The notes beneath the pieces were generated by a model, which was given only the letters and a program-made list of their open reading frames with translations, was not told the origin of the DNA and ran no database searches. From Vibrio penaeicida (GTDB lineage Bacteria > Pseudomonadota > Gammaproteobacteria > Enterobacterales > Vibrionaceae), in the NCBI RefSeq assembly GCF_019977755.1, contig NZ_AP025144.1, positions 930,001 through 994,000 of the forward strand: 64,000 nucleotides of DNA, read 5' to 3'. Positions 9,206 through 18,038 of this stretch are shown here, one piece after another. Position 1 is the stretch's first letter; every line of letters starts with the position of its first letter. The translations under genes were made by a program, and so were the position numbers.

Positions 9206-9228
9206 AAAGAGCAACAACGTTGCTCTTT
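9206..9228. terminator. Terminator of proS
   Basis: AAAGAGCAAC (9206-9215) and GTTGCTCTTT (9219-9228) with a 3-base nominal loop, then T-rich sequence on the minus strand. It directly follows the proS stop. Confidence 0.8.
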
Positions 9229-9266
9229 TAGAAGGCTTCGAACTGACGATAAGTCAGTGAATCGTT

Positions 9267-10982
9267 TTAGGCGAGTTGCGCTTGAACATGCTCAATGATG
9301 CTATCGATCGCAACAGCAGTTTTCTCACCTTTACGGCGGTTTTTATATTCGAAGTTGCCTTCGTCCATACTGCGATCACCGATAACGATAGTATGAGGGA
9401 TACCCACAAGTTCGATATCCGAGAACATGACACCTGGGCGCTCTTTACGATCGTCAAACAGGACTTCAATACCTGCTGCGGTTAGTTCAGCGTACAGCTT
9501 TTCTGCTGCTTCCTTAACACGCTCTGATTTGTGCATGTTCATAGGAACAATGGCAACTTGGAATGGTGCGATAGCATCCGGCCAAATAATACCGTGTTTG
9601 TCGTGGTTTTGTTCGATTGCAGAAGCAACAACACGAGTTACACCAATGCCATAACAACCCATTTCTAGAATGGTATTTTTACCATCAGGACCAAGCACGC
9701 CACAATTCATTTTCTCAGAGTAGTTTTTACCTAGCTGGAAAATATGACCGACTTCGATACCGCGCTTCAGCTGAATTGTACCTTGACCACACGGGCTAGG
9801 ATCGCCTTCGACAACGTTACGTAGGTCTTCGACTTGTCTAAGCTCGACATCACGACCCCAGTTAATACCGAAGTAGTGTTTGTCATCAATGTTTGCACCC
9901 GCGCCAAAATCGCTCATTGCAGCAACGGTACGATCGACGATGAACGGCAATTCAAGGTCAACTGGACCTAAAGAACCAGGACCCGCTCCAATCAGTGCAC
10001 GAATTTCTTCTTCAGTCGCCATCTCTAAAGGAGAGGCAACTTGCGCTAGGTTTTCCGCTTTAATCTCGTTAAGCTCGTGGTCACCGCGAACAATAAGCGC
10101 AATGATGTCTGCTTCAACTTCGTCAGATGCTTTTACAAATAGCGTCTTAACCGTCTTTTCAATGGCTAGATCAAATTGTTCAACCAGTTCTGCAATGGTT
10201 TTTGCGTTTGGTGTATCCACCATTGCCATTTCTTGAGTTGGCGCTGCACGTTCTGTTGCTGGGGCGAGTGCCTCTGCTTTTTCAATGTTTGCCGCGTAAT
10301 CCGACTCTGAAGAGAAGGCGATGAGGTCTTCACCGCTTTCTGCCAAAACGTGGAATTCATGAGAACCGTTACCACCAATAGCACCTGTATCGGCAAGAAC
10401 AGGGCGATAGTTAAGGCCCATGCGATCGAACGCTTTACAATAGGCGTCGTGCATGGCTTCGTAAGACTTCTGTAAGCCGTCTTTATCGATATCGAAGCTG
10501 TAGGCGTCCATCATAGAGAATTCACGTGAACGCATAACACCGAAGCGAGGACGTCTTTCATCACGGAACTTAGTTTGAATTTGGTACAGATTTAGCGGAA
10601 GTTGCTTGTAAGAATTCACTTCGTTACGCACTAGGCTTGTAATGACTTCTTCAGCAGTAGGGCTAAGTACAAACGGACGTTCATGGCGATCAGTAAGGCG
10701 AAGAAGTTCAGCGCCCATCTTTTCGCTGCGGCCTGTTTCTTCCCATAGTTCAAACGGCTGGACAACGGGCATCAAAGTTTCAACTGCACCTGCATTGTTG
10801 ATTTCTTGACGAACGATGTTTTCGACTTTACGCAATACACGTAGACCAGTAGGCAGCCAGGTGTACAAACCTGAAGCCAGCTTACGGATCATACCTGCAC
10901 GTAGCATGAGCTGGTGGCTCACTACTTCTGCGTCGTTTGGGGTCTCCTTCAGAGTAGAAAGAAGATAGTTACTGGTACGCAT
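9267..10982 (-). CDS. proS: Prolyl-tRNA synthetase
   Basis: 571 residues, the normal length of the bacterial enzyme with the inserted editing domain. It activates proline with ATP and charges tRNA-Pro; the inserted domain hydrolyses Ala-tRNA-Pro. The class II motifs are visible in the N-terminal half ([26 protein letters not shown]), the editing insert spans roughly residues 220-400, and the class II motif 3 region ([13 protein letters not shown]) and C-terminal anticodon domain follow. It lies 126 bp downstream of trmO on the same strand, an arrangement also found in E. coli. Confidence 0.97.
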   Translation of the reverse strand: MRTSNYLLSTLKETPNDAEVVSHQLMLRAGMIRKLASGLYTWLPTGLRVLRKVENIVRQEINNAGAVETLMPVVQPFELWEETGRSEKMGAELLRLTDRHERPFVLSPTAEEVITSLVRNEVNSYKQLPLNLYQIQTKFRDERRPRFGVMRSREFSMMDAYSFDIDKDGLQKSYEAMHDAYCKAFDRMGLNYRPVLADTGAIGGNGSHEFHVLAESGEDLIAFSSESDYAANIEKAEALAPATERAAPTQEMAMVDTPNAKTIAELVEQFDLAIEKTVKTLFVKASDEVEADIIALIVRGDHELNEIKAENLAQVASPLEMATEEEIRALIGAGPGSLGPVDLELPFIVDRTVAAMSDFGAGANIDDKHYFGINWGRDVELRQVEDLRNVVEGDPSPCGQGTIQLKRGIEVGHIFQLGKNYSEKMNCGVLGPDGKNTILEMGCYGIGVTRVVASAIEQNHDKHGIIWPDAIAPFQVAIVPMNMHKSERVKEAAEKLYAELTAAGIEVLFDDRKERPGVMFSDIELVGIPHTIVIGDRSMDEGNFEYKNRRKGEKTAVAIDSIIEHVQAQLA

Positions 10983-11108
10983 TAAATTTATCCGTTTATC
11001 AAAGTTAGATACTCAAGCCGGAGTAGGCAGGAGTAAAGGTTTCCCATTCAAGGATGTAGGGGCGATAACCCCAGTTAAGCCGCTTATGATATCAGCCAAT
11101 TGTCATTG

Positions 11109-11807
11109 TCAAAAGTGTTCAATTGCCCTTACGGCCACTAAGTTGTTGTTGACCGTAAATTTCACGTTTAAATCGAACAAATTTACCGCATATTCTTTGT
11201 CATCTTGCTTCTTTTTCTTGTATGCAGGTCGCGGATCTTGCCCTAGAACCTCGGTGAGTACTTGGTAAATTTGCGTACGATTTGGATGAGTGTCTATTAC
11301 CTCATATGCCGCAGCGAGAAAACTAACTTCCAACGTTTCTGGTTCTTGGTCTGCGTAACCGCCAGTGGCATTTGGAATCGAGTCGGAGTAGGGAATATAC
11401 GGCTTGATGTCCATAATCGGGGTGCCATCCACTAAATCGACACTTCCCAGTTCCAAATAGACCTGATCTGCCTCTTTAGTTACGCCTTTTAGTTCTACTG
11501 CAGACATACCCATTCCGTTTGGTCGAAATGTTGAACGTGACGCGAATACGCCGACTCTTTCGTTGCCACCTAATCGTGGAGGACGAACAGTTGGCTTCCA
11601 GCCACCGGACAAATTTTGGTCAAACAGGAAAAGTAGCCATACGTGGCTAAATTGCTCAATTCCTCTAATTGCTTCAGGTGAATTTGCTTTTCCACATAAA
11701 CGAATTCGAGCTGTCGAGTGTGGCGCTAACCTCGGCTGGCGCGGGACTGCGAACTTTTCTTTGTATGGGGATTCAACAAAACCAATAGGAGAAATAGTGT
11801 GATTCAT
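11109..11807 (-). CDS. trmO: tRNA (adenine(37)-N6)-methyltransferase TrmO
   Basis: 232 residues (MNHTISPIGFVESPYKEKFAVPRQPRLAP...), matching the YaeB/TrmO family, which adds an N6-methyl group to t6A37 of tRNA-Thr(GGU) using S-adenosylmethionine. Visible family features are the N-terminal beta-barrel motif IGFVESPYKEKFAVPRQ and ERVGVFASRSTFRPNGMGMS. Upstream of and co-directional with proS. Its start faces the rpmE2 promoter region, so the two promoters are divergent within about 130 bp. Confidence 0.93.
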   Translation of the reverse strand: MNHTISPIGFVESPYKEKFAVPRQPRLAPHSTARIRLCGKANSPEAIRGIEQFSHVWLLFLFDQNLSGGWKPTVRPPRLGGNERVGVFASRSTFRPNGMGMSAVELKGVTKEADQVYLELGSVDLVDGTPIMDIKPYIPYSDSIPNATGGYADQEPETLEVSFLAAAYEVIDTHPNRTQIYQVLTEVLGQDPRPAYKKKKQDDKEYAVNLFDLNVKFTVNNNLVAVRAIEHF

Positions 11808-11868
11808 GGTCGGAAATAGAGAGTAGTAATTCAGGAACTAAATGGAACATAACATAAAAAAAACTTGC

Positions 11869-11914
11869 ATTCTCAATTGAGAATCGTTATCAATATGTTT
11901 TGTTATAACATAAC
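11869..11914 (+). promoter_or_regulatory. Putative Fur-like and Zur-like operators of rpmE2-rpmJ2
   Basis: An inverted repeat ATTCTCAATTGAGAAT (11869-11884) runs into GAGAATCGTTATCAAT, resembling half of a Fur box. TGTTATAACATAAC at 11901-11914 matches the core of known gammaproteobacterial Zur sites (GTTATAACATAAC). The Zur-like site overlaps a plausible -10, with TTGAGA at 11878 as -35 and a 17-bp spacer. Zur repression under zinc sufficiency is the expected control of this gene pair. Confidence 0.7.
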
Positions 11915-11940
11915 GGTTAAGATTTTTTGGAGTTTAACAA

Positions 11941-12216
11941 ATGAAACCGAATATTCATCCTGATTACAGAACAGTTGTATTTCACGATACAAGTGTAGAT
12001 AAGTACTTTTTGATTGGTTCAACCCTACAAACGGATCGCACCATTGAATGGGAAGATGGCAATACTTACCCATACTACACGCTAGACGTTTCGTCTGAAT
12101 CACACCCTTTCTATACGGGTAAACAGCGCGTTGTTAATAAAGAAGGTCGAGTGGCTAACTTTAACCGTCGTTTTGGCGGGATGAAATCAGTAGCAAAAGA
12201 AGAGGTAAGTGAGTAA
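11941..12216 (+). CDS. rpmE2: Ribosomal protein L31 type B (zinc-free paralogue)
   Basis: 91 residues ([27 protein letters not shown]...), the type B (YkgM) form of L31. It contains no cysteine, so the zinc ribbon of the standard L31 is absent. In the family this form replaces zinc-bound L31 in ribosomes when zinc is scarce, freeing zinc. The stop TAA overlaps the ATG of rpmJ2, so the two are translationally coupled. A GGAG ribosome-binding site precedes the start. Confidence 0.95.
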   Translation: MKPNIHPDYRTVVFHDTSVDKYFLIGSTLQTDRTIEWEDGNTYPYYTLDVSSESHPFYTGKQRVVNKEGRVANFNRRFGGMKSVAKEEVSE

Positions 12217-12359
12217 TGAAAGTTCTAAGTTCTTTGAAAAGTGCGAAACAACGTCACCCAGATTGCCAGATCGTGAAACGCCGTGGTCGTGTTTACGTAA
12301 TTTGCAAAACAAACCCTCGCTTTAAAGCGGTTCAGGGAAAAGTGAAAAAGCGTAAATAG
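12216..12359 (+). CDS. rpmJ2: Ribosomal protein L36 type B (zinc-free paralogue)
   Basis: A 47-residue protein ([20 protein letters not shown], then [27 protein letters not shown]). It is the YkgO form of L36 with an N-terminal extension and without the CxxC...C...H zinc set of standard L36; only two isolated cysteines remain. Its ATG overlaps the rpmE2 stop. It works with L31B in the zinc-limitation ribosome. No hairpin terminator follows. Confidence 0.95.
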   Translation: MKVLSSLKSAKQRHPDCQIVKRRGRVYVICKTNPRFKAVQGKVKKRK

Positions 12360-12579
12360 AAATGCAATAAGTTTCTTAGTTGTGTATTTGATATGTCGTA
12401 AAGTATAATTTTTTTGGATGATTAGTTTAAATAAAATCGTGATTTTGGTTTTAAATTTGTTAATAGTTCACTTTTTGTAACACTTATGACTTTAATTTGC
12501 TCTCCATGTGACGTAATCTCCGCGTGCTTTTTTGATGGCTGTGTCAAAAAAGTTAGGAATTACTACAAGGAGGGAACAG

Positions 12580-14169
12580 ATGAGTTCATCTGCTTCAAAT
12601 ACACAATATCCACCTAAAAAGTCACTGTTTACACGTTTTCTTGATGGTGTGGAATATTTGGGGAACCTATTGCCCCATCCGATTACTTTATTCGCTATAT
12701 TCTGTGTCGCTATTCTGGTTATGTCTGGTATTGCGGGGTACTTTGAAGTCTCCGTAATGGATCCGCGCCCAGAAGGGGCAAAAGGTCGTGCTGCGGATGG
12801 TATGATTCAAGTTGTAAGCCTGCTTAATGCAGAAGGTTTACAACTTATCGTGACTAATCTCGTTAAAAACTTCGTAGGTTTTGCACCGCTAGGAACCGTT
12901 TTAGTTGCTATGCTGGGTGTCGCGATTGCTGAACACTCAGGTTTACTTTCTGCGGCAATGCGTGGCATGGTTATGGGTGCTTCTAAGCGCATGGTAACCT
13001 TCACGGTTGTCTTCGCAGGTATCATTTCCAATACCGCTTCAGAACTTGGCTATGTGGTACTTATCCCACTAGCGGCAATGTTATTCCATTCTTTAGGTCG
13101 TCACCCTTTGGCAGGCTTGGCAGCAGCATTCGCTGGTGTATCGGGTGGTTATTCAGCAAACCTACTTATCGGTACTGTTGATCCGTTACTTTCAGGTATT
13201 ACTGAAACCGCGGCGCAAATGATTGATCCAACGTATTCTGTTGGTCCTGAATCAAACTGGTACTTCATGTTTGTTTCTACCTTCTTTATCTCTATTACTG
13301 GTGCATTTGTTACCGAGAAAATTGTTGAGCCGAAGCTAGGTAAATACAATTCAGAAGAAGCGTCTGAAGATCTGTCTAACGATGAAATGGGTAAACTGAG
13401 TGCGCAAGAGAAAAAAGGCCTAAAGTTGGCTGGCCTTGCTGTTCTTGGTGTGAGTGCTTTACTGGCATGGACTATCGTGCCTGAAAATGGCGTTTTACGT
13501 AACCCAGTAACGGGTGAAGTAGCAGGTTCACCTTTCCTCAAAAGTATTGTTGCGTTTATCTTCGTTTTCTTCGCTATTCCAGGTTTTGTCTACGGCAAAG
13601 TTGTAGGCACAATGAAAACGGATCGCGATGTTATCGATGCGATGGCGAAATCTATGTCATCAATGGGCATGTACATCGTACTCGTGTTCTTTGCTGCTCA
13701 GTTTGTTGCTTTCTTTAAGTGGACTAACTTTGGTCAGGTATTTGCAGTTGCAGGTGCAGACTTCTTGCAGAGCGTTGGTTTAACAGGTCCTATGTTGTTC
13801 TTCGCATTTATTCTAATGTGTGGCTTCATCAACTTGATGATCGGTTCTGCTTCTGCTCAGTGGGCGGTAACAGCGCCTATCTTCGTTCCAATGCTTATGC
13901 TGGTGGGCTACGCGCCTGAAACTATTCAAGCAGCTTACCGTATTGGTGATTCAACAACGAACATCATTACTCCGATGATGAGTTACTTTGGTCTGATTTT
14001 GGCTGTTGCGACTCGCTACATGAAGAACTTAGGTATTGGTACGCTTATCGCAACCATGCTGCCGTACTCGATCTGCTTCTTAGTGGGTTGGAGCTTCTTG
14101 TTCTACATCTGGGTATTTGTATTTGGTTTGCCAGTTGGTCCTGGTGCAGCGACTTACTATACGCCATAA
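12580..14169 (+). CDS. AbgT-family transporter
   Basis: 529 residues from the ATG at 12580, chosen because AAGGAGGGAACAG lies just ahead; the 16 extra upstream codons have no such site. About eleven to thirteen membrane segments and the family's conserved motifs (SASAQWAVTAPIFVPMLMLVG, YRIGDSTTNIITPMMSYFG) identify the AbgT family. E. coli AbgT imports p-aminobenzoyl-glutamate, and some homologues export sulfonamides. No abgA/abgB hydrolase genes lie next to it, so the substrate is open. A strong terminator follows at 14192-14215. Confidence 0.9.
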   Translation: MSSSASNTQYPPKKSLFTRFLDGVEYLGNLLPHPITLFAIFCVAILVMSGIAGYFEVSVMDPRPEGAKGRAADGMIQVVSLLNAEGLQLIVTNLVKNFVGFAPLGTVLVAMLGVAIAEHSGLLSAAMRGMVMGASKRMVTFTVVFAGIISNTASELGYVVLIPLAAMLFHSLGRHPLAGLAAAFAGVSGGYSANLLIGTVDPLLSGITETAAQMIDPTYSVGPESNWYFMFVSTFFISITGAFVTEKIVEPKLGKYNSEEASEDLSNDEMGKLSAQEKKGLKLAGLAVLGVSALLAWTIVPENGVLRNPVTGEVAGSPFLKSIVAFIFVFFAIPGFVYGKVVGTMKTDRDVIDAMAKSMSSMGMYIVLVFFAAQFVAFFKWTNFGQVFAVAGADFLQSVGLTGPMLFFAFILMCGFINLMIGSASAQWAVTAPIFVPMLMLVGYAPETIQAAYRIGDSTTNIITPMMSYFGLILAVATRYMKNLGIGTLIATMLPYSICFLVGWSFLFYIWVFVFGLPVGPGAATYYTP

Positions 14170-14191
14170 CGAACAACTGTATTGATAACGA

Positions 14192-14215
14192 AAGCCGAAG
14201 CAATTGCTTCGGCTT
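14192..14215. terminator. Palindromic terminator after the AbgT transporter
   Basis: AAGCCGAAGCAA (14192-14203) and its exact complement (14204-14215) with T-rich sequence after it. Confidence 0.85.
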
Positions 14216-14265
14216 CTTGTTTTTACTTAATCCTATTTCGGGCAACAAACCCTACTTATACAAGA

Positions 14266-14709
14266 TTATTCGGCTTGGTTGTGCGTAGAAAACACAAAGG
14301 TATGCCCTTTTTTGTTGAATGCATACACATCGTATTGATCTTTTTTATCACCATATTCCATTCCTGGCGACCCCAATGGCATTCCTGGAACGGCGAGCCC
14401 CATCGCTTGTTTTGGCGGGTTTTCTAGAAATGCTTCTATGTCACTTGCAGGGATATGCCCTTCAAACACAAAGCCTTGAATTTCTGAGGTATGGCATGAG
14501 GCTAACTCTGGAGATACCCCAAGCTTTTGTTTTACTGGGTTAAGGTTTTTGTGGTCTTTTACTTCCACATCAAAACCCGACTCCTCCATGTGTTTCACCC
14601 ATTCTGAACAGCACCCGCAATATGGAGATTTATGGGTGACGACCTGAGCCGCCATTGCTGAAGCAGATGTAAGCATTCCGAGTGTAAGTATTAAGCGGGA
14701 GATTTTCAT
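14266..14709 (-). CDS. Periplasmic DUF411 protein, copper-linked
   Basis: 147 residues with an N-terminal signal peptide (MKISRLILTLGMLTSASAMA). The mature start carries the DUF411 motif HKSPYCGCCSEWVKHM, a likely metal site; a further cysteine (ASCHTSEI) and a methionine-rich patch (AMGLAVPGMPLGSPGME) suggest Cu(I) handling. It lies 20 bp downstream of copA on the same strand and probably shares its CueR promoter. The family commonly occurs with copper-resistance genes; the exact role is not established. Confidence 0.8.
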   Translation of the reverse strand: MKISRLILTLGMLTSASAMAAQVVTHKSPYCGCCSEWVKHMEESGFDVEVKDHKNLNPVKQKLGVSPELASCHTSEIQGFVFEGHIPASDIEAFLENPPKQAMGLAVPGMPLGSPGMEYGDKKDQYDVYAFNKKGHTFVFSTHNQAE

Positions 14710-14729
14710 AATTCACCTCATATTATGGT

Positions 14730-17456
14730 TTATTTTGTGTCGAACAATCGCAAGCGGTTGGCGTTACTCACAACGGTGATCGATGAGAGTGCCATAGCAG
14801 CACCAGCAACAACAGGGCTGAGTAAAAATCCAAATGCGGGGTAAAGAGCACCAGCGGCAATAGGAATGCCTAGTGTGTTGTAAATAAAGGCGCCAAATAG
14901 GTTTTGCTTCATATTCCTCACGGTCGCTTTTGAAAGCTTGATGGCTTTCGAAACCGTAAGAGGTGACGCATTCAGTAGTGTCATTTGTGCACTTTCTATG
15001 GCTAAATCAGAACCACCACCCATAGCCATACTGACATTAGCTAAGGCAAGGGCTGGGGCATCATTTATACCGTCACCCACCATCGCAACGGAGAAACCTT
15101 GCGCTTGCAAAGATTGAATGTGAGAAGCTTTTTGATCGGGTAACACATCAGCAATGACATGATCTATTTTCAGCTCTTTGGCGACAGATTCGGCTACAGT
15201 TGTGTTATCGCCAGAGAGCATGGCAACTTTGATTCCCATCTCGTGAAGTAGAGATACCGCGTTTTTAGCGTCAGGTTTAATGGCATCTGCAATGAATATC
15301 TTGGCCGCTGCTTGGTTATCGACCAGAACAAATACTTCGGTAAACTCACCTTCAATTTGGTTAGTAACGTTTGGAAAATCTGCTTTAGCTTCAATGAATT
15401 TTCGGTTACCAATGTCAATTTGCTGATTATTCACGATCGCAGATAAGCCGAGTCCACGATGGTTTTGAAAATGATCAGCAGAAAGTTCGCTGTTTTGATG
15501 CTTTTCTGCGAATTGACACAGGGCTTTAGCGAGCGGATGTTCTGAAGCGTTTTCCACAGTAAATATCAAAGGAAGTAAGCTTTCTGGTGTCCAGTTATCC
15601 AAGTAGTGAGCACTGACGACACTAGGGCGACCTTCAGTCAGTGTGCCCGTTTTATCAAATACCACCATATCCACTTTGCTGGCTTGCTGAAGCACATCGG
15701 CATCTTTGATAAGGACACCCATTTCAGCAGCTTTACCTATACCAACCGTAACGGAAAGAGGGGTGGCAAGCCCTAGGGCGCAAGGGCAGGCAATAATAAG
15801 AACCGTGGTCGCCACAATGAGCATGTAGCTGGCTTTAGGGTCAGGACCAACTGCAAACCAAATCAATGACGCTCCTATTGCGATGGATACGACGATAGGA
15901 ACAAAAACGGCTGAAATGGAGTCGGCAAGTTTGGCTATTTGTGGTTTACTGCTTTGCGCTTGACGAACGAGAGAGACGATACGAGCAAGCATAGTGTTTT
16001 CCCCGATGGTCGTCGCTTCAATGACTAAGGATCCATCTTGGTTGAGTGTGCCTGCGGATATCGTGTCTTGAACTTTCTTTGCTTTGGGAACCGGTTCACC
16101 TGTTAACATCGATTCATCAATGTAGCTTTCACCTTGGACAATGACTCCGTCGACGGGAATTTTTGCGCCCGGTTGGATGCGCAGCTTCATGCCTTTTATA
16201 ACAGACTGAAGCGGCGCCTCTTTTTCTGAACCATCAGCATGAATGACGATCGCGGTCTCGGGTTGCAAGTTTATCAATGCTTCGAGTGAGCGGGTGGTTT
16301 TTGCCTTTGCTTTGGCTTCTATAAAATGACCTAACGAAATTAAACCAATGATCATGGCACTGGCTTCGAAGTACACATGTCGCGAAGCCGGGGGAAGCCA
16401 CTCAGGAAAAAGAACGACGATCATAGAAAACAGCCAAGCAGCCCCCGTACCTAGCGCGACCAAAGTATCCATGGTCGCGCGTTTGTGTTGCAGCGATTTC
16501 CATGCATTAACGAAGAAATGCTTGCCTGGAACAGCGAGGAGCCATAAACACAATAACCCTATAACACCCCATACCCATTGATCTTGCGTATGGCGAATCA
16601 TCATGTTGCCGCCCAAAACGCCCCATAACATCAGCGGTGCACCGATAGAGAGTGAAAGCAGAGACGCCTTTTTGTGATGCGTCATAATTTGAGCTGATAA
16701 CAACGCTTGGTGTTCTCGTCGATCTTGTTCGTTGGTTACCACTTCGGCACCGTAACCAGCATTTTTAACGGAATGGATCAGTTTTTCACTGGTGTCGCTC
16801 GAATTGTCATGAACAAAAACTAATGCAGATTGTTCTGCGAGGTTTACTTGTACCTTTTGAGCTGCATCGACGTTCATTAGCGCTTTTTCGACAGAAGAGA
16901 CACAGCTCGCGCAGGTCAATCCGGTCAGCGTTAGTTGAATTGTGTTAAGGGCTTCTGATTCCGTGTGCAGTTTGGATAGGGATGAAAGGTTTTGTGAGAT
17001 ATCCTCTCTTTGACTCTCTTCTTCCAAAGCGTTGCTATCTGATTCACTATCAACATCAACCGTATCTTGGTTCTTAAATGGAGAGGCGGAGTAGCCTGTG
17101 TTTTCAACAATCTCTACGATGTCGTGTTCACTTAATAGACCAACGACAGTGGCCTTCGTTTTTGTTACTTCAAAGCGCGCAATGTGAGAATGTTGTGCAA
17201 ATTCTTGCTCTAATTTCTTAACACATTTCCCACAATTTAAACCGGATAGCGTAACCTCAGTTTGGGCTCCTGCTTGATAGTCTAAACTTTCAATTGAAAG
17301 AAAGAGCGTACTTAACGGAGCTGAGCTAACAAGATTGACTTGGTCTTTATCAATTGATATCACGGATGTGTCTGGGATTTTGAGCAAAACTTTTTCTACT
17401 TTCTTTGCACACCCCATGCAGTTCAGCCCGTGTAGTGAGATGGAGTAGTCGGTCAT
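14730..17456 (-). CDS. copA: Cu(I)-exporting P1B-type ATPase
   Basis: 908 residues from the ATG at 17456. The longer frame opening at 17522 would run through the CueR promoter and is rejected. Three N-terminal heavy-metal-binding domains carry CxxC motifs (NCMGCA, NCGKCV, TCASCV); an acidic, serine-rich linker separates the second and third. The ATPase core shows the actuator TGEP, the transport-site CPCALGLATP, the phosphorylation DKTGTLTEG, the SEHP motif and the hinge GDGINDAP. It pumps Cu(I) out of the cytoplasm across the inner membrane. Upstream of the DUF411 gene. Confidence 0.96.
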   Translation of the reverse strand: MTDYSISLHGLNCMGCAKKVEKVLLKIPDTSVISIDKDQVNLVSSAPLSTLFLSIESLDYQAGAQTEVTLSGLNCGKCVKKLEQEFAQHSHIARFEVTKTKATVVGLLSEHDIVEIVENTGYSASPFKNQDTVDVDSESDSNALEEESQREDISQNLSSLSKLHTESEALNTIQLTLTGLTCASCVSSVEKALMNVDAAQKVQVNLAEQSALVFVHDNSSDTSEKLIHSVKNAGYGAEVVTNEQDRREHQALLSAQIMTHHKKASLLSLSIGAPLMLWGVLGGNMMIRHTQDQWVWGVIGLLCLWLLAVPGKHFFVNAWKSLQHKRATMDTLVALGTGAAWLFSMIVVLFPEWLPPASRHVYFEASAMIIGLISLGHFIEAKAKAKTTRSLEALINLQPETAIVIHADGSEKEAPLQSVIKGMKLRIQPGAKIPVDGVIVQGESYIDESMLTGEPVPKAKKVQDTISAGTLNQDGSLVIEATTIGENTMLARIVSLVRQAQSSKPQIAKLADSISAVFVPIVVSIAIGASLIWFAVGPDPKASYMLIVATTVLIIACPCALGLATPLSVTVGIGKAAEMGVLIKDADVLQQASKVDMVVFDKTGTLTEGRPSVVSAHYLDNWTPESLLPLIFTVENASEHPLAKALCQFAEKHQNSELSADHFQNHRGLGLSAIVNNQQIDIGNRKFIEAKADFPNVTNQIEGEFTEVFVLVDNQAAAKIFIADAIKPDAKNAVSLLHEMGIKVAMLSGDNTTVAESVAKELKIDHVIADVLPDQKASHIQSLQAQGFSVAMVGDGINDAPALALANVSMAMGGGSDLAIESAQMTLLNASPLTVSKAIKLSKATVRNMKQNLFGAFIYNTLGIPIAAGALYPAFGFLLSPVVAGAAMALSSITVVSNANRLRLFDTK

Positions 17457-17488
17457 AGCGCTTCTCGTCAGATTTTTGATGAGTGCTG

Positions 17489-17519
17489 AGCATAAACCTT
17501 CCATCAAGGGGAAGGTCAA
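17489..17519 (-). promoter_or_regulatory. CueR-type promoter of copA
   Basis: On the minus strand: -35 TTGACC (17519-17514), exactly 19 bp, then -10 TATGCT (17494-17489). The spacer holds the dyad ACCTTCC-N7-GGAAGGT (17496-17516). A 19-bp spacer with this dyad is the hallmark of MerR-family copper promoters such as E. coli copA. Confidence 0.93.
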
Positions 17520-17576
17520 CAAGCGTTACATATTTTCTGGGAATGGATTTCTCCCATATGGATATCAGGAGGCAGT

Positions 17577-17912
17577 ATGAAAGGTTTTTATTTGGTAGCG
17601 TGCATTGTAGGGACTGTGGTTCCTTACTCAGCCTTGCTCTCTTGGCTCGGAGAGTTTGGTTTTTCAATTTCTCTCATCATCGAGCACATCAACAGCAATA
17701 AAATAGGGTTATTTGCGTGGTTGGACGTATTGATTTCTGCGGCTGTTCTTATTGGATTTATATTGTACGACAGTAAAAAAATTGGCTTTACACAACCTTG
17801 GAAACCCATTTTGGGTACGTGCCTTGTGGGAGTATCTCTTGGGTTGCCTTTGTACCTTCTACTTCGTGAGATGCACCAAGAAACTCAAATGGCACTCCAA
17901 AGCACGTCTTAA
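17577..17912 (+). CDS. DUF2834 small membrane protein
   Basis: 111 residues with about three hydrophobic segments (residues 4-28, 44-65, 80-96), typical of the DUF2834 family of small inner-membrane proteins of unknown function. An AGGAGG ribosome-binding site precedes the ATG. It is divergent from copA, whose CueR promoter begins about 60 bp upstream; joint control by copper is possible but not shown by the sequence. Confidence 0.75.
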   Translation: MKGFYLVACIVGTVVPYSALLSWLGEFGFSISLIIEHINSNKIGLFAWLDVLISAAVLIGFILYDSKKIGFTQPWKPILGTCLVGVSLGLPLYLLLREMHQETQMALQSTS

Positions 17913-17992
17913 CTCGCCATTCATCTTCATTTTTCCCCATTGTACAATTGCAATTGGGTGTTAAAATGTCGCCAATTTTTATCCTTATTTAC

Positions 17993-18034
17993 GCGGTACC
18001 CTATTGGGTGCCGCTTTTAAACACCCAAAGGAAA
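17993..18034 (+). promoter_or_regulatory. Structured gltX leader with alternative pairings
   Basis: GCGGTACCC (17993-18001) pairs with GGGTGCCGC (18006-18014), followed by TTTT: a small intrinsic-terminator shape. The second arm, with TTGGGTG at 18004-18010, can instead pair with CACCCAA (18021-18027), which abuts the AAAGGAA ribosome-binding site of gltX. A possible promoter upstream is TTGTAC-N16-TAAAAT. The hairpin could equally just terminate the DUF2834 gene. Confidence 0.45.
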
Positions 18035-18038
18035 TCCC

